From assembly GCA_964486555.1 (NCBI GenBank), contig CAZANP010000076.1, positions 1-7,338 of the forward strand: a DNA stretch of 7,338 nucleotides, written 5' to 3'. Of this stretch, positions 1 through 6,515 are shown in pieces (position 1 is the stretch's first letter; each line of letters starts with the position of its first letter). The stretch comes from 4484-232 sp964486555. GTDB lineage: Bacteria; Thermotogota; Thermotogae; Thermotogales; Thermotogaceae. The notes below the pieces were generated by a model. It worked only from the letters and a program-made list of their open reading frames with translations. It did not search any database and was not told the DNA's origin. The position numbers and the translations under genes were made by a program.

Positions 1-2
1 AA

Positions 3-359
3 ATGACAGAGGTTTGCGGGATCTATGAAGAACACCGCGATAAGATTCAAAAAGCTCAGGAGAAACTCCCAAGTGAAGAAAGAATTCTTGAGATGGCCGA
101 TTTTTTCGATGCTTTTGGAAATCCCACAAGACTCAAGATACTTCTTGCTCTGATGGAAGCGGAGGAATTGTGCACATGTGATCTATCTGCCATAACGAAA
201 CTCTCTGTTTCTGCGATATCCCACCAACTCAGGATATTGAAAGATCGAAAGATCGTTACTTATCGCAAAGATGGTAAAAATGTCTTTTATCGTTTGGATG
301 ATGAGCATATATTGAACATTCTTCGTGTAACTCTTGAGCATCTGATGGAGGGGAGATGA
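3..359 (+). CDS. ArsR/SmtB-family metal-sensing transcriptional repressor (CadC/CzrA-like)
   Basis: A 118-residue winged-helix repressor of the ArsR/SmtB family, expected to bind operator DNA as a dimer and release it when Zn, Cd or Pb binds. The helix-turn-helix lies around residues 57-80, with recognition helix SVSAISHQLRILK. Two metal sites are visible. One is the Cys-type site at the first HTH helix (ELCTCD, Cys57 and Cys59), which in CadC is completed by N-terminal cysteines; here only Cys5 is available, with His11 nearby. The other is the dimer-interface alpha-5 site, a complete DxHx10HxxE (Asp100, His102, His113, Glu116), as in SmtB and CzrA. The gene overlaps the efflux ATPase gene by one base (TGATG), so the two are almost certainly one operon that it autoregulates. 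The ATG is two bases into the window, so promoter, operator and ribosome site are not visible and a slightly earlier start cannot be excluded. The family is certain; the exact metal is inferred. Confidence 0.95.
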   Translation: MTEVCGIYEEHRDKIQKAQEKLPSEERILEMADFFDAFGNPTRLKILLALMEAEELCTCDLSAITKLSVSAISHQLRILKDRKIVTYRKDGKNVFYRLDDEHILNILRVTLEHLMEGR

Positions 360-2428
360 TGCCTAAGAAGCTGAAAATAAAAGGACTCGACTGTGCAAGC
401 TGTGCTTACGAAATAGAAGAGGCGTTAAAGAAAGAAGGTTTCAAAACAGCCCAGGTGAATTTTGCGACCAGTGAGCTTCTTGTCGAAGGTGATGTTGAAA
501 AGGCGAAGAATATTGTGAAAAGAGTTAAACCTGATGTTGAAATCGTTGACAGAGAAGAAAAACACGATCACGATCATGAACATGACGATCCGAAAAGGAC
601 GCTTTATCTCATAATCCCATCTCTCGTTCTCTTCGTTGTAGGTGTACTGATGCGCTATTACTACGGTTACGATAACATGCTTGTTTTCACGGTGTTCCTG
701 GCGAGTTATCTACCTGTTGGGTGGAAGGTTTTGAAGAACGCTGTGGTCAATTCGATACACGGTAACATCTTTGACGAGAATTTTCTCATAACTGTTGCAA
801 CAATAGGAGCTTTCCTTATAAGAGAATATCCTGAAGCCACAGCGGTTATGCTGTTCTATACAACGGGAGAGTTCTTACAAGATCTGGCTGTGAACCGCTC
901 GAGACGTTCGATAAAATCCCTATTATCCTTAAAAGCTGAATATGCCAATCTCAAGGTTGACGGAAAAATAATGAGAGTCAAACCGGAAGAATTGAAAGTT
1001 GGCGATACGATCATCATCAAACCTGGTGAAAAGATACCTGTTGATGGTGTTATCGTTGAAGGGACATCAACAGTCGATACTTCCGCTTTAACTGGTGAAA
1101 GTGTTCCCCGAGATGTTGAAAAAGGAAGCGAAATTCTATCTGGTATGGTGAACCTGAATGGGCTTTTGACAGTGAAGGTCACAAAGGAGTTAAAAGAATC
1201 CACTGTTTCAAAGATTCTGGAACTCGTTGAGAACGCTAGTACAAGAAAAGCAAAAACAGAGAAGTTCATAACACGTTTTGCTCGCTATTACACTCCCATC
1301 GTTGTTGGCCTTGCTTTTCTAGTAGCTCTTGTACCTCCCCTGTTTACAGGAGATCCTTTTTCGACATGGGTTTACCGAGCTCTGGTGATACTGGTGATTT
1401 CCTGTCCATGTGCTCTGGTTCTTTCCATACCTTTAGGATATTTCAGTGGTGTGGGTAAATCCGCAAAAGAGGGGATATTGGTTAAAGGTTCGAACTATCT
1501 GGATGCCTTGAGCGAAGCTTCAATTGTGGCTTTCGACAAAACTGGAACTCTGACAAAAGGTGTTTTCAAAGTGATAAGAGTAGAGACCAGAAATGGTTTT
1601 ACAAAAGAAGAGGTCATAAGATCCGCTGCGTTGGCAGAAACTCATTCCAATCATCCCATAGCCAAAGCTATCAAGGAAGCTTACGGCGGAGAGATCGATG
1701 AAAGAGAAGTAAAAGCATATGAAGAGATAGCAGGACATGGTGTCAGAGCAGGTATAGATGGTGTTGAAGTTATGGTAGGAAACGATAGACTCCTTCACAA
1801 ATTCAGTGTAGAACACGATACATGTTATGTGAGGGGAACAGTTGCTCACGTCGTGATCAATGGAAAATATGCAGGTTACTTGGTGATATCGGATGAATTG
1901 AAAGAAGATTCTCTGAAAGCGATCACCAAGCTCAGACACCTTGGTGTGAAAAAGATCGTCATGGTCACCGGTGACAATGAAGATGTAGCAGAGAAAATCG
2001 CCAAGCAGTTAAGATTGGATGATTTCCACGCTAATCTCCTACCAGAAGATAAGGTAAAGGTTATAGAAAAGTTGATGGAAGAAGTTGAGAAGGGCAAAGT
2101 CGTTTTCGTGGGTGATGGTATAAACGATGCACCGGTGTTAGCAAGAGCCGATGTTGGAGTTGCTATGGGAGCTTTGGGAAGTGACGCAGCTATAGAGACG
2201 GCGGACGTGGTCATAATGGATGACAAGCCATCAAAGCTTCCGGAGGGGATAAGGATATCTCGAAAAACGAAGAGAGTTGTTTGGCAGAACATAATTTTTG
2301 CTCTTGGTGTTAAGTTGATCTTCATAAGCCTTGGAATCTTTGGAAAAGCTACCATGTGGGAAGCTGTTTTTGCAGATGTCGGAGTTACCTTGATAGCGGT
2401 TTTGAATTCAATGAGAATATTGAAATAA
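359..2428 (+). CDS. cadA: P1B-2 type heavy-metal efflux ATPase (Zn2+/Cd2+/Pb2+), CadA/ZntA-like
   Basis: An inner-membrane P-type ATPase that pumps divalent soft metals out of the cytoplasm at the cost of ATP. Numbering starts at the ATG at 359 (689 residues). An N-terminal HMA metal-binding domain carries GLDCASC (Cys12, Cys15), followed by a His/Asp linker HDHDHEHDD near residues 70-77 that may also hold metal. Next come two membrane segments (about 80-98 and 106-125), a hairpin (141-176), the actuator TGES (245-248) and the transport motif CPC (349-351). The phosphorylation motif is DKTGT (Asp393), the P1B-specific HP is at 432-433, and the hinge is GDGINDAP (585-592). In the last two membrane segments Lys652 (LGVK) and Asp673 (ADVG) match the ZntA-type residues and favour Zn/Cd/Pb over Cu. 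Another ATG lies at 356, but GGAGG at 347-351 is better spaced (7 nt) from 359. It is complete and of normal length. The cadA symbol reflects the class, not proven metal preference. Confidence 0.96.
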   Translation: MPKKLKIKGLDCASCAYEIEEALKKEGFKTAQVNFATSELLVEGDVEKAKNIVKRVKPDVEIVDREEKHDHDHEHDDPKRTLYLIIPSLVLFVVGVLMRYYYGYDNMLVFTVFLASYLPVGWKVLKNAVVNSIHGNIFDENFLITVATIGAFLIREYPEATAVMLFYTTGEFLQDLAVNRSRRSIKSLLSLKAEYANLKVDGKIMRVKPEELKVGDTIIIKPGEKIPVDGVIVEGTSTVDTSALTGESVPRDVEKGSEILSGMVNLNGLLTVKVTKELKESTVSKILELVENASTRKAKTEKFITRFARYYTPIVVGLAFLVALVPPLFTGDPFSTWVYRALVILVISCPCALVLSIPLGYFSGVGKSAKEGILVKGSNYLDALSEASIVAFDKTGTLTKGVFKVIRVETRNGFTKEEVIRSAALAETHSNHPIAKAIKEAYGGEIDEREVKAYEEIAGHGVRAGIDGVEVMVGNDRLLHKFSVEHDTCYVRGTVAHVVINGKYAGYLVISDELKEDSLKAITKLRHLGVKKIVMVTGDNEDVAEKIAKQLRLDDFHANLLPEDKVKVIEKLMEEVEKGKVVFVGDGINDAPVLARADVGVAMGALGSDAAIETADVVIMDDKPSKLPEGIRISRKTKRVVWQNIIFALGVKLIFISLGIFGKATMWEAVFADVGVTLIAVLNSMRILK

Positions 2429-2469
2429 AGATTGTGATCATAACTCTGGTTTTTGTTAATAAATTGTAA

Positions 2470-2512
2470 ATTCGTTTCATTGTCACGAATCATTCGTTGC
2501 ATAAAACGAATG
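2470..2512. promoter_or_regulatory. two phased inverted repeats, candidate operator
   Basis: Four copies of one hexamer in alternating orientation: ATTCGT (2470-2475), ACGAAT (2485-2490), ATTCGT (2492-2497) and ACGAAT (2506-2511). They form two inverted repeats with 9- and 8-nt spacers. The second has 7-bp arms, CATTCGT (2491-2497) and ACGAATG (2506-2512). The centres are about 21.5 bp apart, near two helical turns, so two bound dimers would lie on the same DNA face. The array ends directly against the extended -10 of the downstream gene, as a repressor site would. The repeats are seen; the binding protein is unknown. Autoregulation by the adjacent winged-helix protein is a guess. Confidence 0.55.
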
Positions 2513-2521
2513 TGATATGAT
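2513..2521 (+). promoter_or_regulatory. putative extended -10 promoter of the AlbA_2 gene
   Basis: TGATATGAT is an extended -10 element (TGnTATAAT-like, one mismatch). The -35 is weak: TTCGTT at 2493-2498 would give a 17-bp spacer. Transcription from here would start near 2528, giving a leader of only about 12 nt that begins at the Shine-Dalgarno GAGGTGAT (2529-2536). That is short but possible. The downstream gene could also be read from the metal-resistance operon, since no clear terminator is visible in 2429-2469. Confidence 0.4.
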
Positions 2522-2539
2522 AAAACCTGAGGTGATAAG

Positions 2540-4120
2540 ATGGATCTTCAATCGATTCTAGAAAAAGGTGAAAGTGTAGAGATCGAATTCAAATCGGAAA
2601 AGCGTGGGCCACTATCTGATAACGATATAGTAGAGGCAGCTGTATGCCTTGCTAACAGAAATGGAGGATTTTTATTGATCGGCGTTGAAGATGATGGGAC
2701 CGTTACTGGTGCATGCCCTTATCCGAGAGATGAAAAGGGCATAAATCCGGAGAAACTTCGCGCGATGATATTTTCGAGGACATCTCCCGGGCTTTGGACA
2801 AAGGTTTGGGTAGAAGAGATCGAAGGAAAACAGATCATCATTATAGAAGTACCTAAGGCCCTTGTGACAGCTACATCCTATGGGAAGTATCTGACGAGGA
2901 TACTAGGAGGTAATGGTAGACCTTCATGTGTACCTCTCTATCCTCATGAACTTATATCAATTCTTTCCGAGGAAACCAAGCTTGATGTCACAGCGAGGAC
3001 AATTGAACTTAACGCATCCGTAATTGATGAAGAAGCTATAGATCATGTATGGAAGCTTTGTAGAGGAAGAAATCCTGACCTTGAATTCGTATCTAGGGAT
3101 GAATTATTAAGGATCCTCGGAGCTGTGACACTAGATGGTAAGTTAACGCTCGCTGGCCTACTGTTTCTTGGTAAGAAAGAAGCAATTCATCAATTCATTC
3201 CACATCATGAGGTTATATTGAGTGTCTTCAAAGCAAGTGATTTAGTATCTCAAAAGCGCTTTATCTCTCCTTTATCCATCCTAATTTTTGAACTTATCGA
3301 TGAAATATCAAGGTACAACCGAGGGATCGGAGAAGTTATCAAAAATGGTGTGAGGTATGAAGTACCACTCTTTGGTATGGAAGTAACTAGAGAAATTCTT
3401 GCAAATGCGCTTGTTCATAGGGATTATGCTAGTCTTGGTGCTATCTCAATAGAGATACACATGGATGGTAGATTAAGGGTTAATAATCCTGGTGGTTTTG
3501 TAAGAGGGGTAACTGTTCATAACCTCCTTTCAACACCTCCGCGTCCAAGAAATCCTCTCCTTGCAGAAATGTTCCGAATCACTGGTATCGTTGAAAGAAC
3601 CGGAAGAGGAATAGATAAAGTCTATTTAGGTCAAGCTGTTTATGGGAAACCTTTACCGCTTTGGAACGTAACAGAGAGCAGCGTTTCTGTGACTATAGTA
3701 GGCAGTGAATGGGAAAGACAGTTAACAGAGATTCTGATCAATGAAGAACTCGCTCCGGAAGAAGCACTCATAGTGTATCATTCCTATTTCAAGCAAGGTA
3801 TAAGTGTTAAGGATCTTGCAAGTGCTCTTCAGAGATCTAGTGAAGAAGTCGAGTTCTTCATCCAGCGACTGCAATCAAATGGTTTTCTTCAAAGAGAAGG
3901 AGAAAGGGTTTTTCTTTCTAAGACTCGTATTAATGTTCAGGAACTGATCATATCCATACTTAAGGAAAAAGGACCACTTAGTAGGTCGGAAATCTCGAAA
4001 TTTTCAGGCGAGAATCCTTCAAAAGTCTACAGAATTCTCAAAAAACTGTTAGAAATGGGAATTGTGAAAAGACAAGGAAAGGGGAAGAATACCTTCTATA
4101 CCCTACAGAATTCTCGTTAG
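2540..4120 (+). CDS. AlbA_2 (Schlafen-type) / HATPase_c_4 putative transcriptional regulator with tandem winged helices
   Basis: A 526-residue protein of the family often annotated as RecG-like or ATP-binding transcriptional regulator. Residues about 10-135 form an AlbA_2 domain (EIEFKSE at 14-20; NRNGGFLLIGVEDDG at 39-53). Residues about 275-385 form a GHKL-like HATPase_c_4 domain: EILANALVHRDY (285-296) is the N-box, NNPGGF (315-320) the G1-like loop and VERTGRGIDK (351-360) the G2-like loop. Two HTH-like segments follow. One is at about 405-460 (ISVKDLASALQRSSEEVEFF), the other at about 465-526 (SRSEISKFSG, then PSKVYRILKKLLEMGIVKRQ), the latter resembling MarR/TrmB-type winged helices. 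No membrane segment or signal peptide is seen. The ATG has a strong GAGGTGAT 3 nt upstream. The 111-bp gap before it contains an inverted-repeat array, suggesting its own control. The cellular role of this family is poorly known; DNA binding is inferred from the domains and no target is assigned. Confidence 0.88.
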   Translation: MDLQSILEKGESVEIEFKSEKRGPLSDNDIVEAAVCLANRNGGFLLIGVEDDGTVTGACPYPRDEKGINPEKLRAMIFSRTSPGLWTKVWVEEIEGKQIIIIEVPKALVTATSYGKYLTRILGGNGRPSCVPLYPHELISILSEETKLDVTARTIELNASVIDEEAIDHVWKLCRGRNPDLEFVSRDELLRILGAVTLDGKLTLAGLLFLGKKEAIHQFIPHHEVILSVFKASDLVSQKRFISPLSILIFELIDEISRYNRGIGEVIKNGVRYEVPLFGMEVTREILANALVHRDYASLGAISIEIHMDGRLRVNNPGGFVRGVTVHNLLSTPPRPRNPLLAEMFRITGIVERTGRGIDKVYLGQAVYGKPLPLWNVTESSVSVTIVGSEWERQLTEILINEELAPEEALIVYHSYFKQGISVKDLASALQRSSEEVEFFIQRLQSNGFLQREGERVFLSKTRINVQELIISILKEKGPLSRSEISKFSGENPSKVYRILKKLLEMGIVKRQGKGKNTFYTLQNSR

Positions 4121-4169
4121 ATATCAAAAAGGTATCATAACATATTTGAATTCTGTGAGGTGATGCGTT

Positions 4170-4709
4170 CTGAAAGTGGACATCAAGGATATTGACGATG
4201 TAACATTCCAAGATCTGTTTTCTCCATGTAGAGGTTGCATCTACTGGGAATATCCCGATAGGTGCGATAAAACGACATTTGAAGATAGTGAAAGACTTAA
4301 ATCAGAATGGTTCAGTAAGATGAAGGAAACTTTCGGTTCTTGCGGGAAAATCTTGTATGTTGATGGCAAAGCCGTAGCTTACTGTCAGTTTGCTCCACCT
4401 CGATACATCGCAAACATTAAAGAATACGAAAAGTTCATAGCACCCGCAGATGAGGATAGCGTTGTCATAACATGCTTGTACGTTAAAGAAGGATACCGAG
4501 GTAGAGGATTTGGCAAAATTCTCTTGAAATATGTAATAGAAGAAATCAGAAAAAGAGGCTTTAGAATCGTGGAAACCTATGCACGTGACGATTCTTCCAA
4601 TAATCCATCAGGCCCCACCAGACTGTATCTTGATTATGGTTTTGAAAAAGTTGCAAGCGGCGAATGGGAAAGAGCGCATTTTTCCTTGTTACGTTTGAGT
4701 TTAAAATGA
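4170..4709 (+). CDS. GNAT-family N-acetyltransferase
   Basis: A small cytoplasmic acetyltransferase predicted to move an acetyl group from acetyl-CoA to an amine; the substrate is unknown. Counting from the GTG at 4176 (177 residues), motif A is GYRGRGFG (106-113), the pyrophosphate-binding R/QxxGxG/A loop, followed by helix KILLKYVIEEIRKRG. The motif B region is RLYLDYGFEKV (149-159). An N-terminal Cys cluster (CRGC at 18-21, Cys30) precedes the core. The start is uncertain. The only strong Shine-Dalgarno, GAGGTGAT (4157-4164), sits 11 nt from GTG 4176 but 5 nt from an in-frame CTG at 4170, and a stop at 4161 rules out anything earlier. CTG is reported here as the better-spaced start, giving two extra residues; GTG 4176 is the conventional choice. 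It follows the AlbA_2 gene by about 50 bp without a visible terminator, so co-transcription is plausible. Confidence 0.85.
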   Translation: MKVDIKDIDDVTFQDLFSPCRGCIYWEYPDRCDKTTFEDSERLKSEWFSKMKETFGSCGKILYVDGKAVAYCQFAPPRYIANIKEYEKFIAPADEDSVVITCLYVKEGYRGRGFGKILLKYVIEEIRKRGFRIVETYARDDSSNNPSGPTRLYLDYGFEKVASGEWERAHFSLLRLSLK

Positions 4710-5732
4710 TCAATTCCTGACTCCCTTCATCCTGATGTTCCAAACAAGGATCAAAGCAGCCGTTATTGAATAGAGAAAAGCTCCTGTAATGTAAGGTAAG
4801 ACGGGGTGAGCGAGAGCCTGCCAACCTGCAAGAAAAGGGCTGATAATCTTTATCGATCTTCTAAGACTACTGAGAGCACCGCGAAGTTGCGCGCTCTTTT
4901 CAGATGGTATAAAAGACCACATCCAGTCTCGGTAGAAGGGGAACATCAAAGTGGATCCAAATTTCATGATCACGTATGCAAAGAGGGTCACTTCAAATAT
5001 GGTTTTTTTGAGAATGAAGACAACGTAATTTATCAGGACCAACTCAGGAGTTATCGAACCTGCAAGGGTGATCAGAGAATCAACAGTTATAAAGAGCGCG
5101 AATTTTCTGTCGAACTTGAAAGCGAATCTCTCAAAAGAGAGCCTTTCCTTTTCACCAGATTCCGGTAGAAACTTCCAAAGATACCAGACTGTGAAAACTG
5201 TCAAGAGTCCAAAGAGTAAAAAAGCGGATCTGTAATGGTATGGCTTTGTGAAAATGTACCCAAGGGAGTAACCAATCAGTGGGAGAGATATCATACTGGA
5301 TATTTCAGGAAGTCTCAAATGCCATGAGAGAATCTCGCTTCTTCTTTTTTCAGGATATATTATTCTTTCATAAGCGGGGTAGAGCGGGTAAAAAAGAAAA
5401 GAAATTTCCTCCAGCATTCTTCCTATAAGCAGTGCAAATGGTGCAAAAGCCCCTTTTGCGAGAAAATAAAAGGTGTAGGCTACACCGTCTAACATATCTA
5501 CCGTTATCACCCTTCTCTTTATAGGAACTCTATCAAAGCGTTTGCATATCAAGTAAGTGAGAGGAATGGATAGTAGGTTGATAATTGTGAAAAGCCATCC
5601 AACCTCAAAAACAGAAAATCCCGTCATCATCAAATAGAGCGGCAGGAAGTACCAACAAATCAACCCTGGAGTTACAAAAACATGGTACAGCATGTATCTT
5701 CTGGCACCTGGTGGAATCTCTCCCCACTTCAT
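4710..5732 (-). CDS. MFS-type transporter (putative efflux permease)
   Basis: A hydrophobic 340-residue membrane protein of the major facilitator type, counting from the ATG at 5732 (MKWGEIPPGARRY). Likely helices include about 14-36, 42-63, 75-93, 97-117, 143-163 and 166-188. A charged central loop (189-210) and a second set of helices to about 332 follow, so 10-12 segments in all; this is short for the family (about 400). The loop after helix 2 (CKRFDRVPIKRR, 63-74) resembles MFS motif A (GxxxDRxGRR). The frame is open to an ATG at 5792, but that ATG overlaps a TGATATAAT promoter, so a transcript from it would not contain it. GGGGG at 5744-5740 lies 7 nt before the 5732 ATG and can pair with anti-SD with one G-U. 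The substrate is unknown. The remnant of a divergent TetR regulator next door suggests a drug-efflux type role, which is inference only. Confidence 0.85.
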   Translation of the reverse strand: MKWGEIPPGARRYMLYHVFVTPGLICWYFLPLYLMMTGFSVFEVGWLFTIINLLSIPLTYLICKRFDRVPIKRRVITVDMLDGVAYTFYFLAKGAFAPFALLIGRMLEEISFLFYPLYPAYERIIYPEKRRSEILSWHLRLPEISSMISLPLIGYSLGYIFTKPYHYRSAFLLFGLLTVFTVWYLWKFLPESGEKERLSFERFAFKFDRKFALFITVDSLITLAGSITPELVLINYVVFILKKTIFEVTLFAYVIMKFGSTLMFPFYRDWMWSFIPSEKSAQLRGALSSLRRSIKIISPFLAGWQALAHPVLPYITGAFLYSITAALILVWNIRMKGVRN

Positions 5733-5790
5733 AGAAATGCCCCCGAGGAAGGGATGCATGGGATTATTCTTTGTTTGCAATTCTTCGCAC

Positions 5791-5799
5791 ATTATATCA
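5791..5799 (-). promoter_or_regulatory. extended -10 promoter of the MFS gene
   Basis: On the minus strand this reads TGATATAAT, a perfect extended -10 (TGnTATAAT). The -35 is weak (CTTCTT at 5819-5814 with a 17-bp spacer), as is common with extended -10 promoters. Transcription would start near 5784, about 50 nt before the chosen ATG at 5732. The last two bases of the hexamer are the first two of the ATG at 5792, which rules that codon out for this transcript. Confidence 0.55.
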
Positions 5800-5830
5800 T
5801 GAAGCTGTGATCAAAGAAGGGGTCTTATCC

Positions 5831-5858
5831 GAACAAACAACATCATAATTTATTGTTC
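5831..5858. promoter_or_regulatory. inverted repeat GAACAA-N16-TTGTTC, possible regulator site
   Basis: GAACAA (5831-5836) and TTGTTC (5853-5858) form an inverted repeat with a 16-bp AT-rich centre. It lies between the MFS promoter and the TetR-family remnant, which is where a divergently encoded TetR repressor would bind. The arms are only 6 bp, so chance is not excluded; there is no direct evidence of function. Confidence 0.25.
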
Positions 5859-6057
5859 AATCATAAATCAATAGAGAAAAACTGTTTGCAGAGAAAATTG
5901 TGTGTATTCTATGATTTGAAAAGCTCCTAAAAATTCTACCAGTAGATTCTACCAATTTCCTACCAGGTGGTTGAATTTTATAGAAATTAATCTCCTAGAT
6001 TCAGTTGTTTGTCTTTTTATAATAGTTGATACCTTTACCCCAAAACTGACTTCGCAA
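5859..6057. other. non-coding stretch before the TetR remnant
   Basis: Apart from the short TCTACCA repeats, no gene is seen. A TATAAT at 6018-6023 could be a leftover -10 for the decayed regulator, but no good -35 is present at 16-18 bp. A 70-codon frame starting with TTG at 5971 runs through this stretch into the remnant, but only its 3' part (from 6058) resembles a protein. Confidence 0.4.
5933..5965 (+). repeat. short tandem (T/C)CTACCA repeats
   Basis: ATTCTACCA occurs at 5933-5941 and again at 5946-5954 (13-bp period), followed by CCTACCA at 5959-5965. The first copy is also part of a small palindrome, TCTAC-CA-GTAGA (5935-5946). Nothing shows what it does; it may be a decayed operator of the TetR-type remnant downstream or simple sequence drift. 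Confidence 0.4.
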
Positions 6058-6515
6058 GAGACATTTGATAGAATACTTTCACTGAAAATCCGAAGGCTGA
6101 ATTCTCTTTTGATCACATCTTGCCAGAGTCTGTGGTTTTATAGCTTCTCATCAAAAGAGTGGGAACTCGTTTTTCAAGTTTGAAATATTTGATCCCAAGA
6201 ATTGTTATATACCCTTTTCCACGGAGCTCTGTACTTTCTCTTCGATTGCTTCAAACAATCTTGAAGATTCTCATCCATTTGTAAATATTCTCCCGCAAAA
6301 CACTAGTTGATGGAAGATGGTCCACCATGCTCATGGGATACCTTGACTTTCTGGATGAAATATTCAAAGAACTTGGCGCGAAAAATCCGCAACTCAGGGC
6401 TTTTCTTTTTGTTGCTTTGATCGATGGAATATCCCTTGACATCAGCATACTTGAGAGGGATCTTCGGATAGATCTTGAAAAACTCAAGCACGAAATTCTT
6501 AAAATCTTCACATGA
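6058..6515 (+). pseudogene. decayed TetR-family transcriptional regulator
   Basis: Pieces of a TetR-type regulator appear in order but in different frames. ETFDRILSLK (6058-6087) matches the start of TetR helix 1. KAEFSFDHILPES (6093-6131, another frame) matches the end of helix 1 and helix 2. SLWFYSFSSKEWEL (6127-6174, first frame) matches the GxFYxYFxSKEEL end of the HTH. After further frame changes (for example SIASNNLEDSHPFVNIL), a well-preserved C-terminal piece runs from about 6327 to the stop at 6513-6515. It includes AFLFVALIDGISLDI and LEKLKHEILKIF, the usual last helices of TetR proteins. RIL to FYSF spans about 22 codons against about 35 in intact members, so the recognition-helix region is partly deleted. 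The whole is about 150 codons against a usual 190-200, with frameshifts and in-frame stops, so it cannot make a regulator. It is divergent from the MFS gene, the classical place for its repressor. Confidence 0.65.

Noticed and set aside
856..1269. Open frame of 137 codons on the minus strand inside the efflux ATPase gene
   Set aside because: It is fully antisense to a gene with all catalytic motifs intact; no ribosome site and low-complexity Ser/Thr/Phe composition typical of a shadow.
2429..2469. Intrinsic terminator after the efflux ATPase
   Set aside because: A small TGATCA palindrome and a short T run are present, but no stable hairpin followed by a U tract.
1520..2502. Two further minus-strand open frames (1520-1939 and 1876-2502)
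   Set aside because: Both are antisense to the ATPase P/N domains, show no recognisable motif and lack ribosome sites.
4561..5168. Short open frames opposite the acetyltransferase and MFS genes
   Set aside because: Each overlaps a well-supported gene on the other strand and has no domain signal.
5933..5970. CRISPR array
   Set aside because: The repeats are 7-9 bases with 13-bp periodicity; there are no spacers of normal length and no cas genes in the window.
5971..6183. 70-codon frame starting with TTG as a stand-alone gene
   Set aside because: Only its second half resembles a protein, and that part is explained as a piece of the frameshifted TetR remnant.
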